64,000 bases of DNA from Microvirga aerophila (GCF_003332305.1 NZ_QOIO01000024.1:36991-100990); one strand, 5' to 3'. Positions 41,864-51,069 are shown, counted from the stretch's first letter. The notes: a model not told the origin generated them from the letters alone. Translations and numbers: made by a program.

Positions 41864-42033
41864 GGTTCTCCCTCACGTTGGGTTTGTCTGGGGCGTAGCC
41901 TCTGGTAGAGAAGCTTGACGGGCTTCGCCGATGCGGCGGTCCGCCCCTCTTTAGTCGCCGAAACTGAGTTAAGAGAGCGTGAAACTCTTGAGGCCCAGGC
42001 GGCTTTTTTCGAGTGTTGGGACATCGCGAGCCG

Positions 42034-43026
42034 ATGAAAAAGAGACCTGTCGTCGTCGTCACCCGCCGCCTGCCCGATTTGATCGAGACGCGCATGCGCG
42101 AACTCTTCGACACGCGCCTCAATCTCGAGGACAAGCCCCTCTCGACCGAGGAACTGATGGAGGCTGTCAGAACCGCCGATGTGCTGGTGCCGACGGTCAC
42201 GGACGAGATCGACGCCGCCATGCTGGCGGAGGCCGGCCCCAACCTCAAGCTCATCGCCAATTTCGGCAACGGGGTCGACAACATCGACGTGCCGGCCGCG
42301 GTGGCACAGGGCATCACGGTGACCAACACCCCCGGCGTTCTCACCGAGGACACGGCCGACATGACCATGGCGCTGATCCTCGCCGTGGCGCGCCGGATCC
42401 CGGAAGGGGCCCACATCATTCCGGACGGAGAATGGGCCGGCTGGTCGCCCACCTGGATGCTCGGCCGTCGGATTACCGGAAAACGCCTCGGCATCGTCGG
42501 CATGGGCCGCATCGGACAGGCGCTGGCGCGCCGCGCCAAGGCTTTCGGCCTGTCGATCCATTATCACAACCGCCGTCACGTGCCGCCGAAGATCGAGGCG
42601 GAGCTGGAAGCCACTTACTGGGAATCCCTCGACCAGATGCTGGCCCGCATGGACATCGTATCGGTCAATTGCCCGCACACGCCGGCCACCTATCACCTGC
42701 TCTCGGCGCGCCGCCTCAAGCTCATGAAGCCCGACGCCATCGTGGTGAACACGGCCCGGGGCGAGATCATCGACGAGCCGGCGCTGACCAAGCTCATTGA
42801 AGCAGGCGCCATCGCGGGCGCGGGGCTCGACGTGTTCGAGGAGGAGCCGGCGGTCAACCCGCGCCTGGTGCGACTTGCCAAACAAGGCAAGGTCGTGCTC
42901 CTTCCGCATATGGGGTCGGCCACCCATGAGGGCCGCATCGCCATGGGCGAGAAGGTGATCGTCAACATCCGGGCCTTCACGGACGGTCACAAGCCGCCGG
43001 ACCGGGTGCTGCCGAGCATGTTGTAG
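42034..43026 (+). CDS. D-2-hydroxyacid dehydrogenase (glyoxylate/hydroxypyruvate reductase type)
   Basis: NAD(P)-dependent enzyme with Rossmann motif GIVGMGRIGQALARR and catalytic Arg (VNTARGEII), Glu (DVFEEEP) and His (LLPHMGSAT). 330 residues from MKKRPVVVV; an upstream GTG at 42013 is less likely. The pattern fits D-glycerate dehydrogenases; the exact substrate is inferred. Confidence 0.88.
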   Translation: MKKRPVVVVTRRLPDLIETRMRELFDTRLNLEDKPLSTEELMEAVRTADVLVPTVTDEIDAAMLAEAGPNLKLIANFGNGVDNIDVPAAVAQGITVTNTPGVLTEDTADMTMALILAVARRIPEGAHIIPDGEWAGWSPTWMLGRRITGKRLGIVGMGRIGQALARRAKAFGLSIHYHNRRHVPPKIEAELEATYWESLDQMLARMDIVSVNCPHTPATYHLLSARRLKLMKPDAIVVNTARGEIIDEPALTKLIEAGAIAGAGLDVFEEEPAVNPRLVRLAKQGKVVLLPHMGSATHEGRIAMGEKVIVNIRAFTDGHKPPDRVLPSML

Positions 43027-43149
43027 GACGGCCTGTCGTATGCCGGTCCCGCGCGCTCATCGCCGCGAGGACAAAATTCCCTCTTTACCCAGCGTTAAGC
43101 CTACCCGTTCATGATCCGCGACAAATCGCCATCAGCGGGCAGGCCAAGC

Positions 43150-43710
43150 ATGAGCATTCGATTCGGGAAATTCGCGAAACCAGGCGCAAAGACTGCGTCC
43201 GTCACCCGGCCGGAGGAACTCATCCGCGCACGGGAGGCTGCCGGCGACCGCATCGTCTTTGCGATCGGGCTGGGGCTTGCGGTCTCGTCGGCGTCGTTTT
43301 TCGTCTACGCGCTCCAGACCAGCACCGCACAGCCCAACCTGCCGAAGGTTCTGCCCGCCCTTGCGGATAATCTTCCAGTCAACCGGAGCCTTGCGGCCGC
43401 CCGCCGATACGACGACCTCGACCCAACCACCACGGGATCGGTCCCGAAAGGCCAGGAGACCAATGACCGGACCAAGACGTCGAAAGTCGCGACGGTTGCG
43501 AGCCGGCAAGACCTCACAATCCCACCCCGCACCTACGTGGTCTGGCGGGTAAACGACGGCATAGCCCTCGTGGAAGGGCCGGACGGCCTGAGCGAAGTTG
43601 CGCCGGGCGCTGTCCTGCCGGGCGCCGGCGAGGTTCTGGCGATCCAGCGATCCGACACGGGATGGGTCGTGGTGACGTCTGAGACGATCATCGGCATCCC
43701 ACCGATCTAG
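43150..43710 (+). CDS. Hypothetical membrane-anchored protein
   Basis: 186 residues with one hydrophobic segment (about 37-57, IVFAIGLGLAVSSASFFVYA), a polar linker and a compact C-terminal domain (TYVVWRVNDGIALVEGPDGL...). I recognise no family. The start at 43150 is chosen over 43138-43111 positions because the conserved-looking part begins with MSIRFGKF. Confidence 0.7.
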   Translation: MSIRFGKFAKPGAKTASVTRPEELIRAREAAGDRIVFAIGLGLAVSSASFFVYALQTSTAQPNLPKVLPALADNLPVNRSLAAARRYDDLDPTTTGSVPKGQETNDRTKTSKVATVASRQDLTIPPRTYVVWRVNDGIALVEGPDGLSEVAPGAVLPGAGEVLAIQRSDTGWVVVTSETIIGIPPI

Positions 43711-43794
43711 CGCGGGTTCGGTTTCTCGGACGCTTGTCTGGCCGTAAGGCTTCACCTCAGGGTGATGGCGGAGCGCATGTCTCCTTCACCCGTC

Positions 43795-43875
43795 ATCCCC
43801 GGACTTGGTCCGGGGATTTACGCCTTTTCAGCGTCGCAGCTCCAAGACGTCAATGGCCGCAACAGGTGCGGCCAT
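43795..43875. repeat. Two-hairpin REP-like element, copy 3
   Basis: Hairpin 1 pairs ATCCCCGGAC with GTCCGGGGAT (43795-43817, TTG loop). After 35 bp, hairpin 2 pairs ATGGCCGC with GCGGCCAT (43853-43875). Sequence has drifted from copies 1 and 2 with compensating changes. It lies between convergent genes. Confidence 0.7.
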
Positions 43876-43926
43876 GATGTGGAGGATGTCGTTCGGGTCA
43901 CGCTTGGATGCACGCCTGAGAGCCCC

Positions 43927-44163
43927 TCAACGCCCTTCCATTGGGTCGGACAGGATGAACGGGGCGTCTTTCAACCCCTTCACATCTGCGCGCGAGAGGC
44001 CGATATCGGCTAATCCCCGATCGTCCATGCGATACAAGGCGCGCTGGCTTGCCCGGCGGTCGAGCCATGCCTCAACCTTCAGAAGGAGCGGCAGAAGCAG
44101 GCTGCGCTTCTCGGTCTTGCCGGCAAACGAGCCAAGATTTACTGTGGCAAATGCGGTAGCCAT
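43927..44163 (-). CDS. DUF1127 domain protein
   Basis: 78 residues ending in the DUF1127 signature (YRMDDRGLADIGLSRADVKGL). Small Arg-rich DUF1127 proteins of alphaproteobacteria have been linked to phosphate, carbon metabolism and RNA turnover; the role here is not known. Divergent from the LysR gene. Confidence 0.85.
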   Translation of the reverse strand: MATAFATVNLGSFAGKTEKRSLLLPLLLKVEAWLDRRASQRALYRMDDRGLADIGLSRADVKGLKDAPFILSDPMEGR

Positions 44164-44270
44164 GACGGGCCTCTTCCGATAGGGTTCTGCTATAGAAGAA
44201 GGTGCTCCCGAGGGCCTGTGAAAGCAAACGAGAACTCCTTGACATCAGCCCAAGCTGATCTTGGCCAGCC

Positions 44271-45215
44271 ATGACCCGTCGCCGTCTTCCGCCGCTCAAT
44301 TCCCTGCGCGCCTTCGAGGCGGCTGCCCGCCATCTCAACTTCGAAAAGGCCGGCGACGAGATCGCCGTCACGGCAAGCGCCGTAGGCCAACAGGTGAAGG
44401 CGCTGGAGGCCTGGCTGGGCAGTCCCCTGTTCGTGCGCCTGCCCAGCAAGGGCGTCGCCTTGACGGGTTTGGGCGAGCGTTACGCCGCCGCCATCACCGA
44501 TGCCCTCGACCGGCTCAACGAGGCCACAGCCCGAGCCCTGAAGCCCGAGGCGTCCCGGGTGCTGAACGTCAGCACCCTGCCGAGCTTCGCCGCCGGCTGG
44601 CTCATTCCCAGGCTCGGCGCGTTGAGGCTGCGCCACCCGGATTTGGAAATCCGAGTCTCGGTCACCACCGATCGCACCGACTTTTCACGCGAGGACATGG
44701 ATGTGGCGATCCGGTTCGGTCGTGGCGTCTATCCTGGCCTGCGGTCGGACCTGCTCATGGAGGAGTATTTCTTTCCGGTCTGCAGCACCGCGCTTCTTAG
44801 CGACCGGGAGCGGCCTCTGAAGGAGCCGGCGGATCTTCGCCATCACACCCTGCTGCACGAGATCGTCGCCGATGGCGTGCCCGATTACATGTCCTGGGAC
44901 AGGTGGCTTGCCGAAATAGGGGTCGAGGGCATCGACGCCTCCCATGGGCCGCGCTTCTCCCATACGTTCCTGATCCTGCAGGCGGCGGCTTCGGGGCAGG
45001 GCGTGGCCTTGGCCACGAACGTGCTGATCGGCGACTACCTCGATGCCGGCCGCCTCGCCCGGCCATTTCCGCAGCAGGTGAAGGGCGCCTACCAGTATTA
45101 CGTGGTCTGTCCAGAGACGACCGCCGAACGGCCCGCCATCGCGGCGTTCCGCAATTGGCTTCTGGAGGAGGCGAGCCTTCAGGCAAGCGGCGAGACGGCG
45201 TCCCGCGCGCCCTAA
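44271..45215 (+). CDS. LysR-family transcriptional regulator (GcvA-like)
   Basis: N-terminal helix-turn-helix (LNSLRAFEAAARHLNFEKAG...VTASAVGQQVKALE) and a periplasmic-binding-like effector domain (about 95-300). The pattern is that of GcvA-type regulators. 314 residues. Its stop overlaps tail-to-tail with the amine oxidase gene. Target genes unknown. Confidence 0.88.
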   Translation: MTRRRLPPLNSLRAFEAAARHLNFEKAGDEIAVTASAVGQQVKALEAWLGSPLFVRLPSKGVALTGLGERYAAAITDALDRLNEATARALKPEASRVLNVSTLPSFAAGWLIPRLGALRLRHPDLEIRVSVTTDRTDFSREDMDVAIRFGRGVYPGLRSDLLMEEYFFPVCSTALLSDRERPLKEPADLRHHTLLHEIVADGVPDYMSWDRWLAEIGVEGIDASHGPRFSHTFLILQAAASGQGVALATNVLIGDYLDAGRLARPFPQQVKGAYQYYVVCPETTAERPAIAAFRNWLLEEASLQASGETASRAP

Positions 45216-46537
45216 GCGCCGGCCGCGAGCTTTCGGACGATCTCGTTCGCGGCGCGCTCTCCTTCTTCCCAGGCCCCGCCCGCGGTGCCCCACTGTGCGC
45301 GCGACAGCGCCTCGCCGGCAAACCAGATCCGGTCCGCGACCGGTTCCTTCAGCGTGTCGCGCACCGCAGAGAGGCCAGGGGGCACCACTGCCCAGGAGGC
45401 CCGCGACCAGGGATCGTTTCGCCACCGGGTGGCGTGCCGGATCCGCAAGGCCCCAATGGCCCGGTGGCCGAACTGCTCAGCCAGCAGGGCGCGGACGAGC
45501 CGGGCGGGTGCATGGGCGTCGCGCCTGTCGAGGCTGGCCGCAAGGGGCTGGTCGAGCTCGAAGAAGTGGAAGGGCGTTCCGTCGATGGAGGTGAGCATGC
45601 CGGGCGGCTCCCGGCGCGCGCCGAGCAGGCTCGCCAAGCGGTCGGCCCCCTCGAAGGGAGAACCCGGCCAGTGCAGCACCACGTGTTCGTACACCCCTTG
45701 GACGAACCCATGGATCGCCGCCTGCACCTCGACCGGCAGCGAGGGCGCAAAGCGGATGACGTCCTGCTGCAGCACCGCCATAGGGGCAGTGACGATCGTG
45801 GCCTTGGCCTGAAGCGTGCCGGCGGAGCTTTCGATTCGGACCCCTTGTCCCGACCAGTCGACGCCGTGGACGACCGTTCCAAGCCGGACCGGCAGATTGC
45901 GGCCCAATCGCCCCACATAGGCTCCGAGACCGCCCGCGATGAAAAGATTGTTGGAATATTCCATGCTGGGGAAATCGTGCAGGCTCACCTCATCGAGGGG
46001 ACGGCCCGATACGAGGCCATGGATGGCCTCGACCCGGCGGCCGAAGGGTCCCATGGGCGGGAGCACCTTGGCGGCCGGCTGATCCTCGACCCGGCGGGCA
46101 GCCCGGGTCATGGCCCGGTCGGCGATGTCGAATGCCCGGTCGAGGGCCGCGCGCTCCGCCCGGCGGCCCCGTCGCCGTCCGATGAAGAGATGTCCCTCGG
46201 TCGGCGCGCGCCGCAGGGGCTCGCCCCGCTCCCGTCCAAGGCGCACCAGCGGGTTGATCGGTCCGGCATGGAGCCAGTGCGCTCCGAGATCGACCGGGTG
46301 CGCGCCCATCGGCACCGTCACGGCGCGGCCGCCGAGGCGATTCCGGGCCTCCAGCACCGTCACGGTGAGGCCCGCCGCGAGGAGCCTTCGCGCGGCGGCG
46401 ATGCCGGCCGAGCCCGCGCCGACGATCACGACGTCCGGCTCCCGTCCGGGTTCCTGGCTGGGCTCCGCTGGCCCGGATGAGAGATTGGCTGGCTGCACAG
46501 GTTCCTCCACCCCTCGCCTTGCGGCGGGTCCGTTCAT
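45212..46537 (-). CDS. FAD-dependent amine oxidase family protein
   Basis: FAD-binding motif DVVIVGAGSAGIAAARRL near residues 35-52, then LEARNRLGGRA, and the C-terminal FAD contact IWFAGEALS. 441 residues. Related to flavin monoamine oxidases; substrate unknown. The first ~30 residues are Pro/Glu-rich, so a later start is possible. Confidence 0.85.
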   Translation of the reverse strand: MNGPAARRGVEEPVQPANLSSGPAEPSQEPGREPDVVIVGAGSAGIAAARRLLAAGLTVTVLEARNRLGGRAVTVPMGAHPVDLGAHWLHAGPINPLVRLGRERGEPLRRAPTEGHLFIGRRRGRRAERAALDRAFDIADRAMTRAARRVEDQPAAKVLPPMGPFGRRVEAIHGLVSGRPLDEVSLHDFPSMEYSNNLFIAGGLGAYVGRLGRNLPVRLGTVVHGVDWSGQGVRIESSAGTLQAKATIVTAPMAVLQQDVIRFAPSLPVEVQAAIHGFVQGVYEHVVLHWPGSPFEGADRLASLLGARREPPGMLTSIDGTPFHFFELDQPLAASLDRRDAHAPARLVRALLAEQFGHRAIGALRIRHATRWRNDPWSRASWAVVPPGLSAVRDTLKEPVADRIWFAGEALSRAQWGTAGGAWEEGERAANEIVRKLAAGA

Positions 46538-46575
46538 AAGTAAAGTCCGCCCCTCAACCCAGGAGACTTCGCCCC

Positions 46576-47304
46576 ATGCTGATCCAGGCGGTTTTTGCCG
46601 CGGCCCGAGACGTCTTCTCGCCGGCGCTCCGGCGCATCCTGTGGAAGTCGCTCGCGCTGACGATGGCGCTGCTCGCGCTGGTCTGGCTCGGCCTCACGCG
46701 TCTGTTCGACTGGTTCCTCGACGGCACCACGGTCGCGGCGGAGTACCCGATCCTGGAGGGGTTCGCGTTCTTCCTCGCAGGCTTCGGCATCTTCGTGGCT
46801 CTCGTATATCTTCTGCCGGCCGTCACGGCGATCGTGGCCGGCTATTTCCTCGACGACGTGGCCGAGGTGATCGAGCGCGGGGACTATCCGGCCGACCCGC
46901 CCGGCACGGCCCTGCCCATGGGAAGCGCGATCCTCTACGGACTCCGCTTCGCCGGCCTGTCCATCCTGGTCAATCTCGCGGCCCTGCTGCTTTTCTTCAT
47001 CCCGGGCATCAATATCGGGGTGTTCTTCGTGGCCAACGCTTACCTGCTTGGCCGGGAATATTTCGAGCTCGCGGCCGGCCGTTTCTGGCCCCAGGCCGAG
47101 GTGACCGGCATGCGCATGGAGCATCGGGGAACGGTGCTCGCCGCAGGCGCAGTTCTGGCAGGTCTCGTTCTCGTGCCGGTCCTGAACCTCGTCACGCCGA
47201 TCTTCGGCGCGGCGCTGATGGTTCACCTGCACAAGCGGCTGGCGCATCGCGCGGACAAGTGGCCCCGGATTCCCGCGTCGAGCGATGCGCCGCATCTCAA
47301 GTGA
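46576..47304 (+). CDS. EI24 / CysZ-like membrane protein
   Basis: 242 residues with five or so hydrophobic segments and the EI24 pattern (VYLLPAVTAIVAGYFLDDVAEVIE, NAYLLGREYFELAA). CysZ relatives take up sulfate; whether this one does is unknown as no cys genes are near. Confidence 0.82.
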   Translation: MLIQAVFAAARDVFSPALRRILWKSLALTMALLALVWLGLTRLFDWFLDGTTVAAEYPILEGFAFFLAGFGIFVALVYLLPAVTAIVAGYFLDDVAEVIERGDYPADPPGTALPMGSAILYGLRFAGLSILVNLAALLLFFIPGINIGVFFVANAYLLGREYFELAAGRFWPQAEVTGMRMEHRGTVLAAGAVLAGLVLVPVLNLVTPIFGAALMVHLHKRLAHRADKWPRIPASSDAPHLK

Positions 47305-47353
47305 GCATCGGACGAAGCCCAAGAGCGGACTTCGCTCTTGGGCGCGGTGCTAG
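47303..47353. repeat. GAGCATCGGAC palindromic repeat, copy 2
   Basis: Begins GAGCATCGGACGAA and ends GGTGCTAG, with an inner perfect 11-bp stem (47317-47327 with 47333-47343, GACTT loop). It overlaps the EI24 stop and lies just beyond the end of the convergent NDUFA9-like gene. Confidence 0.65.
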
Positions 47354-48453
47354 TGGCTCGAAGACTGGCCGACGGCGGGCCCGGACGCCCGATCCGGCTT
47401 GAAGTCGGACTCGGCGCCCCCTGACGTGGGGGCGAGCAGATCCGGCGTGGTGCGGGTTGCGTTCCGCTTGAGGTCGAACTGGCCGGTCTTGCGGAACCGC
47501 ACCAGATAGGACGGCACGATGGCCTCGATGGTGGTGGGCGAGATGCCCATGCCCTCCAGCGTGCGGCCCTCGCGAATGGCCGCCTCGGACACCACGTTGT
47601 CCTTCTCCAGCAGGAGCGCCTGATCGCGGGTCATGACGAGTTCGTTGGGCACGAGCCCGAGGGTGAGCTTGTCGAGGAGCCCCAGGACGCTGCCCTGAGC
47701 CCGTCCGACCGCGTTCGGCAGGGGCAGGATGATGCGCTTGCGGTCGGTTGCAGCCAGCACGTATTCCACAAGCTGGCGAAGGGTGCGGATCTCCGGACCC
47801 CCGAGCTCGTAGACTTGCCCCCCGGGCACGGCGCGCTCGACGGCCTTGACGATCGCGGCCGCCACGTCGCCGGCGAAGACCGGCTGGAAGCGGGTGTCGG
47901 CGCCAGCGAGCGGCAGGACCGGGAGCATTCGGGCGAGGCTCGCGAAGCGGTTGAAGAACTGGTCGTTCGGCCCGAACATGAGCGAAGGCCGCAGGATGAC
48001 CGCATCAGGCCGCGCCGCCAGAACAGCCGCCTCGCCCTCCGCCTTGGTGCGGGCATAGAGTGATTCTGACTGCGGATCGGCCCCGATGGCGGACACGTGG
48101 ATGATGTTGGCGCCAGGCCTAGCTGCCTCGGCGATGATCCGCGGCCCCTGGGCGTGAACGGAATCGAAGGTCTGGCGGCCGCCTTCCTTCAGGACCCCCA
48201 CGAGATTGATGACGTGGTCGGCCTTGGCCACCGCATGAGCGACCGAATCCGGATGGCGCAGGTTGGCCCGGATCGGGTGGATCTGTCCGACCATGCCCTG
48301 CGGCAGGTAGTCCGCCCGGTTGGGCTGGCGGGTGACCACCAGGATCCGGTAGCCGCGCTTGGCCAGCGCGCTGACCACGTAATGGCCGAGAAAACCCGAT
48401 CCGCCGAAGACCGTGACCAGTTGCTGCTCTGGTGTGCGAATGGCGCCGATCAT
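47350..48453 (-). CDS. NDUFA9-like NAD(P)-binding protein (complex I-associated)
   Basis: Atypical short-chain dehydrogenase fold. The start is set at MIGAIRTPEQQLVTVFGGSGFLGHYVV, which carries the GGxGxxG nucleotide loop. 367 residues. Alphaproteobacterial homologues are annotated as NADH-ubiquinone oxidoreductase 39-kDa subunit-like proteins; direct role in complex I is by analogy. Confidence 0.87.
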   Translation of the reverse strand: MIGAIRTPEQQLVTVFGGSGFLGHYVVSALAKRGYRILVVTRQPNRADYLPQGMVGQIHPIRANLRHPDSVAHAVAKADHVINLVGVLKEGGRQTFDSVHAQGPRIIAEAARPGANIIHVSAIGADPQSESLYARTKAEGEAAVLAARPDAVILRPSLMFGPNDQFFNRFASLARMLPVLPLAGADTRFQPVFAGDVAAAIVKAVERAVPGGQVYELGGPEIRTLRQLVEYVLAATDRKRIILPLPNAVGRAQGSVLGLLDKLTLGLVPNELVMTRDQALLLEKDNVVSEAAIREGRTLEGMGISPTTIEAIVPSYLVRFRKTGQFDLKRNATRTTPDLLAPTSGGAESDFKPDRASGPAVGQSSSH

Positions 48454-48513
48454 GAAAAGTCTCCTGTCCGCCTGGCCACGGGCGTGTCTCGGGAAGTGAT
48501 TTCGAAACGTCTC

Positions 48514-48565
48514 TAGAGCATCGGACCCAAAAGTGGAATTCACTTTTGGGTCCGTCCGACATGCA
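48514..48565. repeat. GAGCATCGGAC palindromic repeat, copy 3
   Basis: A 13-bp perfect stem (48523-48535 with 48541-48553, GAATT loop) sits between TAGAGCATCGGAC on the left and a degraded right arm GTCCGACATGC. It lies upstream of the NDUFA9-like gene. Confidence 0.7.
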
Positions 48566-48760
48566 CTCTTGGCGGCGACAGTCGTTCGATCCGCAAGGCA
48601 CGGCCTACTTTCGCGCCCTGTGCTGATCAAAGGCCCAGTCTCATGAAGAGACCCGTGGCCTGGAAATCGGCAAGAACGCGCGAAGAAAACGACGAGGGAC
48701 CGTTTTCAGCGATTGACGTCAGCCGCCCATGGCCTTAAACGATCCTCGCCGACAAGGCAT

Positions 48761-48845
48761 GCCCAGGTGGCGGAATTGGTAGACGCACTGCTTTCAGGTA
48801 GCAGCGGGTAACACCGTGGAGGTTCGAGTCCTCTCCTGGGCACCA
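48761..48845 (+). tRNA. tRNA-Leu (anticodon CAG)
   Basis: An 85-nt class II tRNA. The acceptor GCCCAGG pairs with CCTGGGC, followed by A and an encoded CCA. The anticodon stem CTGCT/AGCAG closes a 7-nt loop TTCAGGT with anticodon CAG. A long variable arm (CGGGTAACACCG) and a T-loop TTCGAGT are present. The neighbouring integrase marks its 3' end as an insertion site. Confidence 0.97.
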
Positions 48846-49099
48846 TCCGCATTGGATGTTGTAGCTTTCTCAAGCGCTTAGCTTTCTAAGAAAGCCGGTT
48901 TCAAAAACCTGGGGTGAAAACCTGGGGGACTTTGAGCCACATCTGTTCTTCCGGTAGATGTAAAAGGGCCGCCCGAAGGCGACCCTCATTGAGGCACTGA
49001 TACCTATCCACGGAAGTTATGACTTCAAAGGCAGGCTGGTGACGAGGCACGCCGCCGATTTTACGATCAGAACTTCGTTACTTGGGTATGAGAGCAATC
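48846..49099. other. Left end of the island (gap with possible att/integrase sites)
   Basis: No gene seen. It holds a 15-bp palindrome GCTTTCT-A-AGAAAGC at 48881-48895 and a direct repeat AAAACCTGGGG twice within 48905-48927. These could be integrase arm sites next to an att core in the tRNA 3' end. No core duplication was identified. Confidence 0.4.
48961..48986 (-). terminator. Terminator downstream of the integrase
   Basis: On the minus strand AGGGTCGCC pairs with GGCGGCCCT around a TTCG loop, followed by TTTA. It lies 114 bp past the integrase stop. Confidence 0.75.
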
Positions 49100-50458
49100 T
49101 TACGCGACTTCTGCTCCCGATTCGGCAAACTCGATGTCTGCCTCAATCACTGCCTCATTCTGAGCCCGCCACGTCAGATATCGCTGATAGCCCTGTTCGG
49201 ATGCGACACTCCGCATATAGTCACGACCATACCGGTCGATTTCCCATGGGGTTCGATGTCCCGTGATGGCCATAATCTGATGGGCAGAAAGACCCATCAT
49301 GATCAGACGGCAGACCCCAGCCTTTCGGAGACCATGAAGCGAAAACGACTTCTTGATCCCGGTCTTCGCTGTCAGCTTCTTAATTGCATCCTGCATCATA
49401 TTGCCAAGGCTGCCCTCGGCGTAAGGTCGGTCTGGTTGGGTCGGACTGATCTTGTCGTGCACAAGGTAAAGCGTCTCCCCGAGGATGCCTGCCTCCTTCG
49501 CAGCTTCCAGTGACTGGCGAAGCTCCGGAAACAGCGGCACGTAGGCTCTTACCGGCTTCTTATTGCGAAGCTTGTGCTGCACGAACGAGAGCCGATCATT
49601 ACCGTTTCGATCCTTTTCAAGCACAAGGCGTCCCAGCCGAGGTAGGTCAGCGCGTCGTTGCGTCGTATAGTAGGCGAGGTCGAACAGAAGCCGCTCCTTG
49701 CTGCCCAGTTTAAACTGTTCCTGAAACGATGCGATCTCTTCTAAGCTCGGGGTGCGGTGGCCTTCCTCATTCTCGGGTTTGAAAGGTTTGATGTCGCGAG
49801 CCCAGTTCCGACCACCAACAACTCGTGTATGGTTCTGAACCAGATAAGACAGGACCGCGCTGATGAATTTGTGCCGGGTATTCGCTGCCGAAAAGTTGGT
49901 TTGAACCTCGCGCTCTTCCCCAGTGATCTCGTCGAACACTGTCTTCCACTTCAGCTTCCGTTTCATGAGAATCAGCACAGACTCGCCGTTGAAGTCGGCA
50001 AGGGGACAGTCGCCATACCGCAGGTGCGGGTATCTAGCGTGAGGCTCGTCCCAGGTACTCTCCAGGACGTTTTTACGGTTGCGCTTATCGCGCTTCGACA
50101 TTTCACGATAGGTTGGATCGTTAGCAAAGTAGTCCTGGCACCCCCACCGCCATGTATCGGGCGCAGCAGCCTTTCGAGGTTCGGGGCTACATGCTTTGGC
50201 TGGACGGACCTGAAGAGGCCGTCCCTGCTTGGCTGCGAGAAGTTCAGCATCGAACTCAACGGACGGGAAAGGAGCCCGAATCCTGACCTTTCTCTGGCCA
50301 GGAGGCTCGTAGTAGACCACGACCTTGCTCCATTCAGTCGCATACGCATTCGTGTAGGCATGCGACCCGAGCTTCTTATTGAGCTTCTCGGCCTCCCGTT
50401 TCGCTTTTTGGTGGCGAGCCTTCTTGATCTCAGGATCGAGTTTCGGTCGCGCCATCAT
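49100..50458 (-). CDS. Tyrosine-type site-specific integrase
   Basis: 452 residues. The C-terminal catalytic domain has the first Arg in TTQRRADLPRLGR, the H-x-x-R box HGLRKAG, the second His in TGHRTPWE and the tyrosine in DRYGRDY. The N-terminal part is Lys/Arg-rich. It points toward tRNA-Leu and starts with an ATGA overlap of the AlpA-like gene. Presumed to integrate the island into the tRNA 3' end. Confidence 0.92.
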   Translation of the reverse strand: MMARPKLDPEIKKARHQKAKREAEKLNKKLGSHAYTNAYATEWSKVVVYYEPPGQRKVRIRAPFPSVEFDAELLAAKQGRPLQVRPAKACSPEPRKAAAPDTWRWGCQDYFANDPTYREMSKRDKRNRKNVLESTWDEPHARYPHLRYGDCPLADFNGESVLILMKRKLKWKTVFDEITGEEREVQTNFSAANTRHKFISAVLSYLVQNHTRVVGGRNWARDIKPFKPENEEGHRTPSLEEIASFQEQFKLGSKERLLFDLAYYTTQRRADLPRLGRLVLEKDRNGNDRLSFVQHKLRNKKPVRAYVPLFPELRQSLEAAKEAGILGETLYLVHDKISPTQPDRPYAEGSLGNMMQDAIKKLTAKTGIKKSFSLHGLRKAGVCRLIMMGLSAHQIMAITGHRTPWEIDRYGRDYMRSVASEQGYQRYLTWRAQNEAVIEADIEFAESGAEVA

Positions 50459-50745
50459 GCAGCCCTCTGATCGGCCCACGGGCTGTGGGGTTTGTCCGTC
50501 CGCACGGCTTTGACGGACTGCGGCTCCATCGCCGCAGCAAATTCAGCACGATTCGGGAAGTTCTCGATAGCATCGAGGATGTCCGAGGCCCGCCAACGCG
50601 CAACACCTCCTTCCTTGATCCAGGGTTGAGGCATCCAGCCCTGCGCCATCCACTCATGAAATTTGGTTTGGCCAATGCGGAGGTCGTATTCGATGTCTTC
50701 CATAGCCATCAAACTCGGCCTCGAGTTACGGTCACGCTTACTCAT
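50455..50745 (-). CDS. AlpA-like helix-turn-helix protein
   Basis: 96 residues with a MerR/AlpA-type winged helix (MEDIEYDLRIGQTKFHEWMAQ, ...ARWRASDILDAIENF). In P4-like elements AlpA activates integrase expression or acts in excision. Overlap with the integrase start implies co-translation. Role is inferred from family and position. Confidence 0.8.
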   Translation of the reverse strand: MSKRDRNSRPSLMAMEDIEYDLRIGQTKFHEWMAQGWMPQPWIKEGGVARWRASDILDAIENFPNRAEFAAAMEPQSVKAVRTDKPHSPWADQRAA

Positions 50746-50763
50746 CTGGAAATTCAGTCTTTC

Positions 50764-50800
50764 AAAAAAGCGACGCCCTTAAATCTGACGGGCCGTCGCT
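50764..50800 (-). terminator. Minus-strand terminator ahead of the AlpA-like gene
   Basis: AGCGACG (50769-50775) pairs with CGTCGCT (50794-50800), extended inside by CCC/GGG. Read leftward the stem is followed by six T residues. It stands 19 bp upstream of the AlpA-like start, with no clear minus-strand gene before it, so it may be an attenuator in the AlpA leader or end an unseen small RNA. Confidence 0.65.
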
Positions 50801-51054
50801 GGGTACACTCCGAACGTAGCGAAGGCGGATTCTCGACCGCAATATTTTTCTGGTGCCGACCAACCAAAGAGAATTCCAGACCATCACGCAGCAATGGACC
50901 TCAGGCTCAGGCATGTTGTGGTTCGCGTAGGTCCAGCCTCTGCGGGCGTTCAGCCATCTGAATCCCAGTCTGACCCGCTTGAAGCGGAGGGTCCGATTCC
51001 GAGACGCAACACTGCTTGCGGATTTTGCAAATTGCCTAAAATTGATTCATGAAA

Positions 51055-51069
51055 AACCAGAATCTGGTT
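51055..51069. promoter_or_regulatory. Candidate operator palindrome
   Basis: AACCAGA-A-TCTGGTT is a perfect 7+1+7 palindrome in an AT-rich stretch about 205 bp before the J-domain gene. Its size and place suit a repressor site controlling the divergent units. Confidence 0.4.
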
